Shown in pieces: positions 20,406-27,562 of a DNA stretch of 54,858 nt; position 1 is the stretch's first letter; each line of letters opens with the position of its first letter. The stretch is from Deltaproteobacteria bacterium (GTDB taxonomy: Bacteria > JACQOV01). Below the pieces are notes generated by a model. The model saw only the letters and a program-made list of their open reading frames with translations, ran no database searches and was not told where the DNA came from. Where the stretch lies: contig JACQOV010000013.1 of assembly GCA_016202395.1 (NCBI GenBank), forward strand, positions 1-54,858, given 5' to 3'. The position numbers and the translations under genes are program-made.

Positions 20406-21530
20406 ATGGGTAAGCGATGGAGTTTCATTTTTGCGTTGTATTTTGGCATGGCTCATGCGGAGGTTCAGTATTTTCATTCGGATCATTTGGGATCGACGGC
20501 AGTCGTCAGCAATTCGTCTGGCGCGGTACAGCAAATAGAATGCTACACCCCTTTTGGCGAGAGTGTGAGCGGTTCACGTTCCACGTCCCATGCTTCATCT
20601 TTCACGTACACTAACCAAGAATTCGACCGCGAATCCACTCTCTATGCCTACGGCGCTCGGTATTATGATGCTGCATTCTCTCGATTTGTGAGTGTCGATC
20701 CCGCGCGCGATGGGCTCAATGTCTACGCCTATGTCGGCGGCAACCCCATCTCCCGCACCGACCCCACCGGGATGTATTTTAAAGTCGATACAGGAAATCC
20801 AGAGGTCGATGTCGCCATTTGGGATAAGATTACGGCCATTTTAGATGATGATGAACATCCCTATTATCCTGGCGTGAGCGCTCTTAATAACAGGAGTGAA
20901 GGAGTGTTTATTGGATCCCAGAGTCAAATTACAGAAGGATATTTGGATAGCATTGTCATGCATTTTATAGATCCGGAGGCTATGGGAGATTATGTTAATT
21001 TTCGACCTTTGAACGCAACGTTAATCTTACTTCGCACCTTGGAGATCATAAACGCAAAGCTAGGTTATGAATCGACAGAAGAAGGCATAAATCGAGAATT
21101 AGACGGATTGGAAAAGACCGTGTTAAACCTTGCGAATGGCATGCCCGACGGGATCTTTTTCTCAAGCTCTCTCGTAGAAGGTGACGAAGGGAAGACCTTT
21201 GCAACAATAGGAGCAGCATTCGATGCCGCTTTGGGTTCTTTCTTAGCCGCTCAGAAAGAGGGGAAAGTGACTGGGAATGGTGCACTTGCGGATAAGTATT
21301 CTTATGAGTTAATCGGAGGATTGTTGGCAAGTCCTGGAGGTGTGACGAAGTACCTTCAAGATCCCGGACCCCAACATCGTCAGACGGTACTAAACTATTG
21401 GCACGGAAACCCAGAGACAGGTGATCAGATGGGGTCGTATGCAGGATTTAAACAGAGAGGGGAGCAGCTTCCCCCCTTTTTGCAATGGATGGTTCGTCAT
21501 GATTTGATTCCTGATGCGGCACAAAAGTAG
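20406..21530 (+). CDS. Stand-alone Rhs core-tip cassette 1 with signal peptide (type A)
   Basis: MGKRWSFIFALYFGMAHA|EVQYFHSDHLGSTAVVSNSSGAVQQIECYTPFGE...YGARYYDAAFSRFVSVDP...NPISRTDPTG then unique tail. Confidence 0.88.
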   Translation: MGKRWSFIFALYFGMAHAEVQYFHSDHLGSTAVVSNSSGAVQQIECYTPFGESVSGSRSTSHASSFTYTNQEFDRESTLYAYGARYYDAAFSRFVSVDPARDGLNVYAYVGGNPISRTDPTGMYFKVDTGNPEVDVAIWDKITAILDDDEHPYYPGVSALNNRSEGVFIGSQSQITEGYLDSIVMHFIDPEAMGDYVNFRPLNATLILLRTLEIINAKLGYESTEEGINRELDGLEKTVLNLANGMPDGIFFSSSLVEGDEGKTFATIGAAFDAALGSFLAAQKEGKVTGNGALADKYSYELIGGLLASPGGVTKYLQDPGPQHRQTVLNYWHGNPETGDQMGSYAGFKQRGEQLPPFLQWMVRHDLIPDAAQK

Positions 21531-21593
21531 TGTAAACGGGGGTCAGGCTTCTGTAATTTTAGTAAGAAACATATCCATAAAAGGAGGGATATC

Positions 21594-22328
21594 ATGAAAA
21601 TGGGCAAGAAAATAACAAAAAGGATCTGTTCGATTTTAACGGCGAGTATGTTGATGGGATCCGTTCCTGCTTCGGCAACGAGAACGATCCCGGTGCGTGG
21701 AATTAACGATGCGATCGTATCGGATATTTTGGGGAATCTACGAGGAGGAGGATTGGAAGCGCTTGAAGAAGAGTATCCCGCATTACGTAAGGCACAGGAT
21801 CAGGTTCAGATTTTTGGGGTGACTCCGTCCACTGTGAAGCATTTTGCGGAATCGGTTGAGGAGTGTGGGATATTAGGAACGGCGGAGCTGTTTGAATGCG
21901 CGGGTTATCGTGTTTCTCGGCAGAACACCGATGTGACAACCCTCCACATGTTCCGAAGAGAGATAGAGTTTCCGGAAACGGAAACGCCGATTCTCTACTT
22001 GGTCTTTCTTAAGATGGCTAAGGAGATACAGCAGGGAATTTCCGATCCGGATATTCATCGTGATTTTATTGAAAAAGTGGCTTCGGCTTTAGGGAGAGCC
22101 TTGGAGGATGGAACGCTTCTCACTTCTCAGGTTACTTTGGATGGCAGTGGGTGTTTAGACCTAGAGTGGCTCATCTGTGGCGGTTTGCTTGTTGCGGCCG
22201 CATTCGGATGGTTCTTGGGGTGTGTTTTAGACGGAGGCGATTGTTTAGATGTGTTCCTGGAATTTCTCGGAGCCATCATGCTTGCTTTCTTATTTGCCTG
22301 TGGGTTGAACGATTGTCTCTCAGCGTAA
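21594..22328 (+). CDS. Secreted or envelope protein of unknown function with hydrophobic Cys-rich C-terminus
   Basis: Signal peptide (ITKRICSILTASMLMGSVPASA); two C-terminal hydrophobic segments rich in Cys; RBS aaaggaggg. Confidence 0.7.
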   Translation: MKMGKKITKRICSILTASMLMGSVPASATRTIPVRGINDAIVSDILGNLRGGGLEALEEEYPALRKAQDQVQIFGVTPSTVKHFAESVEECGILGTAELFECAGYRVSRQNTDVTTLHMFRREIEFPETETPILYLVFLKMAKEIQQGISDPDIHRDFIEKVASALGRALEDGTLLTSQVTLDGSGCLDLEWLICGGLLVAAAFGWFLGCVLDGGDCLDVFLEFLGAIMLAFLFACGLNDCLSA

Positions 22329-22396
22329 GACTAGTGTAAATGGGGTCATAAATGGGGTCAGGCTTCGGTAATTCGGTATTTATTAAGGAAGGGTGC

Positions 22397-23575
22397 ATGA
22401 AACGGTGGCTTGTAAGCATCGGATGGGTGGGTGTGGTTGCGTGGCAGATGGCCTCGGGGGAGGTGATCTATTTTCATTCGGATCATTTGGGATCGACGGC
22501 AGTCGTCAGCAATTCGTCTGGCGCGGTACAGCAAATAGAATGCTACACCCCGTTTGGTGAGACTGTCATTGTGAGGGAGCGCAGCGACCGAAGCAATCTC
22601 CCAACCAACCATCTCTACACCAACCAAGAATTCAACCACGAATCCACTCTCTATGACTATGGCGCCCGGTATTATGATCCTGCGCTTTCCCGATTTGTGA
22701 GCGTCGACCCCGTTTTGGATAGTCCCAACCCTTACGCTTATGTTGCGGGTAATCCGGTTCAGTATAGGGATCCAACAGGTGAGATTCGAGATGACATTGA
22801 GAGTATTTACGACTACGCATCAGGTATGGCGACTGGCTCTGATCAGCGCACATTTATAGTTGAAGTCGATGCTTCAGGGTTGTGGGAGCAGAATGATTAC
22901 CTTGGCGAAATAGCAGGAGATGATTATGTAGAAGATGCAAAAGCTGCCGTTAGACAGATTGAAGGTAAGGCAGGACTAGAGGCCATTCATCCTCATGGTG
23001 CTGGAAGTGATGAATGGTATTGGGTGACTCATGATGAAAAACAAGCTGGGGAAATAGCAAGTCGTTTTAGAAAAGATGTGTGGAGTGTAAATAGTGCCGA
23101 GGTTACAAGTAAATCTCCGCAAGAGGTTAGTGACATTGTTGCGAATTTTTCGAAGAAGCCAATGCACTCTCTCATGAAGGCTCAGAAAGCGCGTTATCGT
23201 AAGCTTGCGGAAAGAGCTGTAGAAGGGGTCACTGATCCTCAGGAGCGGATGGCCATACGGCGTGCTATAGCGAAAAGATCAAGGTTAGCAATGCGTAGAA
23301 CTGCAGAGGCCCTGATAAAAAACGGTTTCTGGAAAGGTGCCACTGATATTGGTAAGAAAGTAGTCCCTGGGGTGAGTATCGCTTGTGGTTTGCAGTGTTT
23401 AGCGGAAGGGGATGCTTTTGGTGCATTTTTGAATTTTGCGGGGGAATTTCCTCCTCCGTTTGGTCCGGCGGCCGATTATTTTTCCATAATATATGCAGTG
23501 GAAGGGGATCCGAGTTATCGTTCTCCTTATTTAGTTGGAAATGGATGTCCTAACAATCGCTGTCATGGTTTCTGA
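22397..23575 (+). CDS. Stand-alone Rhs core-tip cassette 2 with signal peptide (type B)
   Basis: MKRWLVSIGWVGVVAWQMASG|EVIYFHSDHLGSTAVVSNSSGAVQQ...YGARYYDPALSRFVSVDP then unique tail; in-frame start moved from 22352 to ATG 22397. Confidence 0.87.
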   Translation: MKRWLVSIGWVGVVAWQMASGEVIYFHSDHLGSTAVVSNSSGAVQQIECYTPFGETVIVRERSDRSNLPTNHLYTNQEFNHESTLYDYGARYYDPALSRFVSVDPVLDSPNPYAYVAGNPVQYRDPTGEIRDDIESIYDYASGMATGSDQRTFIVEVDASGLWEQNDYLGEIAGDDYVEDAKAAVRQIEGKAGLEAIHPHGAGSDEWYWVTHDEKQAGEIASRFRKDVWSVNSAEVTSKSPQEVSDIVANFSKKPMHSLMKAQKARYRKLAERAVEGVTDPQERMAIRRAIAKRSRLAMRRTAEALIKNGFWKGATDIGKKVVPGVSIACGLQCLAEGDAFGAFLNFAGEFPPPFGPAADYFSIIYAVEGDPSYRSPYLVGNGCPNNRCHGF

Positions 23576-23593
23576 TTCTTTTGATGGGTCTGG

Positions 23594-23613
23594 ATTCCCG
23601 CTTTCGCGGGAAT
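23594..23613. repeat. REP-like palindrome attcccgc-tttc-gcgggaat
   Basis: Perfect 8-bp arms within tctggattcccgctttcgcgggaatgac, between cassettes 2 and 3. Confidence 0.7.
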
Positions 23614-23639
23614 GACCATAAATAACTGGGGGTCCTTGC

Positions 23640-24764
23640 GTGTTGACTAGTTTTTTAAATTCAATGATACGATGGAGTTTCATTTTTGCGTTGTGTTTTA
23701 GCATGGCTCATGCCGAGGTGATCTATTTTCATTCGGATCGTTTGGGATCGACGGCAGTTGTCAGCGATTCGTCTGGCGCGGTACAGCAAATCGAATGTTA
23801 CACCCCGTTTGGTGAGATTGTAACCCCTCACCCCTTCGGAGGTGAGGGGGCTACCCCTTATCTCTATACCAACCAAGAACTTGACCGCGCCTCGGAGCTT
23901 TACTACTACGGCGCCCGTTTTTATGATGCCACACTAAACCGCTTTCTTTCAGTAGACACGTATTTTGATGGCCTCAATCCGTACTCCTACGTACACAACA
24001 ATCCAATTTTACTCACCGATCCTACAGGAAGCACGAGCAAATGTTCCGGTTTCTTTTCTTGTTTCGATCTAGGAGCACAGGAGCAAGCGGATTCTCCTGG
24101 ATTTGGTCCTGGCAATCCTGTCGATATGAATGAGGATCTTCCAGGACGGATAGGGTACGCTCTAGGTTCTGCCTTGTTTTTTGGTCAGAAGTTATTGACG
24201 CGAAATCCCGAAGGAAAAGGTGTGCCCGCGATTCCAGTAGGTGGACCGACCTCGAGTGGCATCACCTGGGGAGGTGGACCCACCGCAGGAGCCGTTGTTA
24301 CAACGGCCCAAACCTTAGGATTCATAGGATTCACGAGCGGGGCAACAACAGACCCACTCCGTTCAACCTCTTACGCAACCTCCGAAGGGAGTGAAGGATC
24401 AGGGAATCAAGAAAGCAGGCCGAAAATTTATACAAGTCTAGGCAAAAGCGAAAGACTCCGCTTTTGGGATCCCGTTGAACCGGTGCAAGGGGCTCAAGAC
24501 ATTCAGGGAGAGGGAAAATTTGTAGTAACACAAGATCCAGAAACTGGCCAGCTTGCTTTGTATTTGGGTCGTGGAAAAGATGTTTATCATAATTTTTTGG
24601 CGCCTCGTGAAGCAAATATTATTGATGCTGGAATGTACCGACTTCTTCCGGAAGGAGAAGTGCAATTATTTGATGTATCTGGTCGCTATGGTTACAGTAC
24701 GCAGAGAGGGGAAATATCAGAAGCTCTAGGAAGATCGTTAGACATAACTTTTACTTCAGAATAA
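23640..24764 (+). CDS. Stand-alone Rhs core-tip cassette 3 with signal peptide (type A)
   Basis: RWSFIFALCFSMAHA|EVIYFHSDRLGSTAVVSDSSGAVQQ...YGARFYDATLNRFLSVD...NPILLTDPTG; GTG 23640 or ATG 23664 start. Confidence 0.85.
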   Translation: MLTSFLNSMIRWSFIFALCFSMAHAEVIYFHSDRLGSTAVVSDSSGAVQQIECYTPFGEIVTPHPFGGEGATPYLYTNQELDRASELYYYGARFYDATLNRFLSVDTYFDGLNPYSYVHNNPILLTDPTGSTSKCSGFFSCFDLGAQEQADSPGFGPGNPVDMNEDLPGRIGYALGSALFFGQKLLTRNPEGKGVPAIPVGGPTSSGITWGGGPTAGAVVTTAQTLGFIGFTSGATTDPLRSTSYATSEGSEGSGNQESRPKIYTSLGKSERLRFWDPVEPVQGAQDIQGEGKFVVTQDPETGQLALYLGRGKDVYHNFLAPREANIIDAGMYRLLPEGEVQLFDVSGRYGYSTQRGEISEALGRSLDITFTSE

Positions 24765-24805
24765 ATGGGGTCAGGCTTTGATAATTCGGTATTCAGGGAG
24801 AATGC

Positions 24806-25867
24806 ATGAAACTATGGTTTGTAAGCATCGGATTTGTGGGTGTGGTTGCGTGGCAGATGGCCTCGGGGGAGGCGATCTATTTTCATTCGGATCATTTGGG
24901 ATCGACGGCAGTTGTCAGCGATTCGTCTGGCGCGGTACAGCAAATAGAATGCTACACCCCTTTTGGTGAGAGTGTGAGCGGTTCACGTTCCACGTCCCAT
25001 GCTTCATCTTTCACGTACACCAACCAGGAATTCGACCGCGAATCCACTCTCTATGACTACGGCGCCCGCTATTACGATCCTGTGGTGGCCAGATTTCAAT
25101 CCAGCGATCCCGCAATGGAGGATCGATACACTATCGATCCTCAACAGCAAAATCCTTATAGTTACGTTAGGAACAATCCCCTGCGCTACATCGATCCCGA
25201 TGGACGTGTGCTAAAGGAAGTGGCGAAATACACCGCGGACCAACTTCCGATTCTTGACAAAAATCTCATGGATGCCCAGGAAGCTTTAAGGTATCTATTC
25301 GAACAAGAGCAGATACTTGCGGATCGCCTAGCAACATTATTAGAACATCCCAACATTCGCATCCTCGAAATGGAAGCACAACATCCACACTTGCGAGGCC
25401 AAACCGACTTATTAGAGAAACTTGTAGCGGATGAGGCCAAAAGTGTTCAAGAACGACTTATCGGAACGAAGAGGTGGATATGGTGGGTGCGCTGGAAAAT
25501 GATAGCGACGAAGTTCACGAGAGGAGCTACCCAAGGGTTGCAGCGCGTTTCATCCGCTTTGGCAGAAGGTGTAGTCACCACGGAGGCCACGGCCACAAAC
25601 ACAAGCGTCGCAGAGGGGGGAGCGGCAGCTGCTCGAGCAGCCTCCGCACTAAAGGGTACCGGAATCTTATCCGTAGCGTGGACTGGACTGAGATTGGGAT
25701 CTACGGGGCTTGCTGCACTCCAAGCGATTGAATGGTACACGGAAGCGAATGAAGCGCTGCAGTGTGACCCTGGAGCTTCTTGCCCCGGAACCTCAACGCC
25801 GCTTCAAGGTCCAGAAGAAAGAATAAGGTTGGGCACTAGCCCCGGCCAAATCTCACCTTATGAGTAA
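24806..25867 (+). CDS. Stand-alone Rhs core-tip cassette 4 with signal peptide (type B)
   Basis: MKLWFVSIGFVGVVAWQMASG|EAIYFHSDHLGSTAVVSDSSGAVQQ...YGARYYDPVVARFQSSDP...NPLRYIDPDG then helix-rich unique tail. Confidence 0.87.
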   Translation: MKLWFVSIGFVGVVAWQMASGEAIYFHSDHLGSTAVVSDSSGAVQQIECYTPFGESVSGSRSTSHASSFTYTNQEFDRESTLYDYGARYYDPVVARFQSSDPAMEDRYTIDPQQQNPYSYVRNNPLRYIDPDGRVLKEVAKYTADQLPILDKNLMDAQEALRYLFEQEQILADRLATLLEHPNIRILEMEAQHPHLRGQTDLLEKLVADEAKSVQERLIGTKRWIWWVRWKMIATKFTRGATQGLQRVSSALAEGVVTTEATATNTSVAEGGAAAARAASALKGTGILSVAWTGLRLGSTGLAALQAIEWYTEANEALQCDPGASCPGTSTPLQGPEERIRLGTSPGQISPYE

Positions 25868-25881
25868 AGAACAGGAAAGCG

Positions 25882-26541
25882 CTAGAACTGATAGCCCACC
25901 AGAATGGAGAAGAGACTCGTTCGGATATCCAGCTGGTCTTGGACGCCAAAAGCCTTGGCAAGATCCAGCAGCTCCTCATTCACTAAGGAAGTAAACCCTC
26001 GCTCATAGCGAAGGTCGAAGGTAATGGCTCCGGGGTTCCACTTCTTTTCCACTCCAAAATTCAGGACCAATCCAATCTCTCGTTCATTGACAAAATCGTC
26101 AAGCTGGAGATTCGCAGGGGCCCCTTCCATGTGCACGTTGGCCTTCGTTAGGAGGTTAAAGGTGGGGCCTATTAAAAGGTAGGGGGCTAAATCTTTTCCA
26201 TAACGGAAATCCCATCGGGCGAGCACGGGAAATTCCACGTAGCGAAGATCGGCTGCAATCTTGTACGATTGATCCAAAAGCTCCAGAGGGTGTTCTCCTC
26301 CACGCACGCTGTAGAGAATCTCCGGCTGAATAGCAAGGTTTCGGTTCAAATGATAGGTGAGAGAAAGGCCTCCGGCAAAGCCGAGTTTCGTGGAAATATT
26401 CCGCGTTCCGTTTTCCACAATGCTGATAGGGTTTATCCCCAGTTTCACTCCGTAGTTTAAATCCCCCGCAGGGGTCACAGAGGCCTGGAGGACTAGAGCG
26501 CTAAGAAATAGGATCGTAAATTTGAACCTTCTTTGTTGCAT
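25882..26541 (-). CDS. PorT-like outer-membrane beta-barrel protein
   Basis: Signal peptide, alternating amphipathic strands (YGVKLGINPIS...LSLTYHLNRNLAIQPEILYS), C-terminal aromatic ending ILVGYQF. Confidence 0.8.
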   Translation of the reverse strand: MQQRRFKFTILFLSALVLQASVTPAGDLNYGVKLGINPISIVENGTRNISTKLGFAGGLSLTYHLNRNLAIQPEILYSVRGGEHPLELLDQSYKIAADLRYVEFPVLARWDFRYGKDLAPYLLIGPTFNLLTKANVHMEGAPANLQLDDFVNEREIGLVLNFGVEKKWNPGAITFDLRYERGFTSLVNEELLDLAKAFGVQDQLDIRTSLFSILVGYQF

Positions 26542-26555
26542 CCTCTATTTTCTAA

Positions 26556-26571
26556 TGCAAGATTCGTGCCA
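26556..26571 (-). promoter_or_regulatory. Predicted sigma-54 promoter (-24/-12)
   Basis: Minus strand TGGCACG-AATC-TTGCA, full consensus; very close to ATG 26541. Confidence 0.75.
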
Positions 26572-26863
26572 ACACGCTAAGCATAACCCTTTGGATTTAA
26601 AAGGTATTTTTTGCTATGGGTCGGCGCTAAACTTTGCAACTGTGAAGTAAATTTAACACAAAAGGGGCGTTCTGTCGAGGATTCGCATTTAACTCGTTGA
26701 AATCTAAAGAGAATAACGCTGTTCAATAATTTTAACAGTGGGGCTGTTAACGAAATTTAACACGACGTCTAAAATTTATCTTGCTTGTTTTCTCGTTTTG
26801 TGATTAGGATCGGGACACCACGTAAGGTGGGCCCTTACAACTCATGCACAAGGGAGGTGGAAA

Positions 26864-27556
26864 ATGGCCAGGCATTCTGTTTTTCAACGAGCTGCCGATG
26901 CAATCGTTTTAGTCGCATTCTTTTTTACTTTCGGTTGTGGTTCGGAAGATCCTTTTTCGGAGACCCCCCCTTCAAATGAGGCCACCCCCTCGGAGAATGA
27001 AAGTTCGCCTTTAAATGTTACCTCCTTGGATTATGGGGTCTTGTTAGTGAGAAGCGCTGTTGTTTCATCCGAGGAGGATCCTTCAGTGATTCTCCAATCG
27101 GTTGAAGCACAAGCCGCAGAGGAGTTGAGGCAATCCTCTTTCCTCGTTGTTCTACCGGAGGGTGAACAGGGAGAAAAGGTGGTTCAATCCCTGTTAGGGG
27201 AGGCTGATCTCTCCAATCCTGAGGAAATCCATCAGAATCTTCTAGATCGTCTCCATGTAGTGAAGAAAGATCTTGGAGCCGAAGGGCCTCGGGCTGTTCT
27301 GGTGCTCTCTGAGGAGGGGATTGAGGGCTATGTGAATCAGACTGAAGGAATGGAGGGGGCTTTAGCGCTCGAAACCACCGAAGCATTGGGGGGAATCGAT
27401 TTGAGACTCCTCGTTCTGTGTATTGCTGCTTTTGTTCTGATATGGCTGATCTGTGCGGTTTACGGTCTAGGGAAGGAGTGTATTGAGGAGCTATGGTCTA
27501 TATTTTTATTCGATTTCTTTTGTAGCTACATTGTCGATCCATCGGAAGGAATTTAA
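26864..27556 (+). CDS. Putative lipoprotein of unknown function with C-terminal TM and Cys
   Basis: Hydrophobic N-terminus then FFTFGCGSEDPF; C-terminal TM LLVLCIAAFVLIWLICAVYGLG; RBS gggaggtgg. Confidence 0.7.
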   Translation: MARHSVFQRAADAIVLVAFFFTFGCGSEDPFSETPPSNEATPSENESSPLNVTSLDYGVLLVRSAVVSSEEDPSVILQSVEAQAAEELRQSSFLVVLPEGEQGEKVVQSLLGEADLSNPEEIHQNLLDRLHVVKKDLGAEGPRAVLVLSEEGIEGYVNQTEGMEGALALETTEALGGIDLRLLVLCIAAFVLIWLICAVYGLGKECIEELWSIFLFDFFCSYIVDPSEGI

Positions 27557-27562
27557 GAGCCC

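Noticed and set aside
20406-25867. Interpretation of cassettes as pseudogene debris of a broken Rhs gene
   Set aside because: Each has an intact ORF, its own signal peptide and a start context; cleavage sites fall exactly before the core, which debris would not produce four times. Not fully excluded without expression data.
26606-26630. Possible additional sigma-54 promoter (TCGGCGCTAAACTTTGCA)
   Set aside because: GG-to-GC spacing is one base too long and the -24 element is poor.
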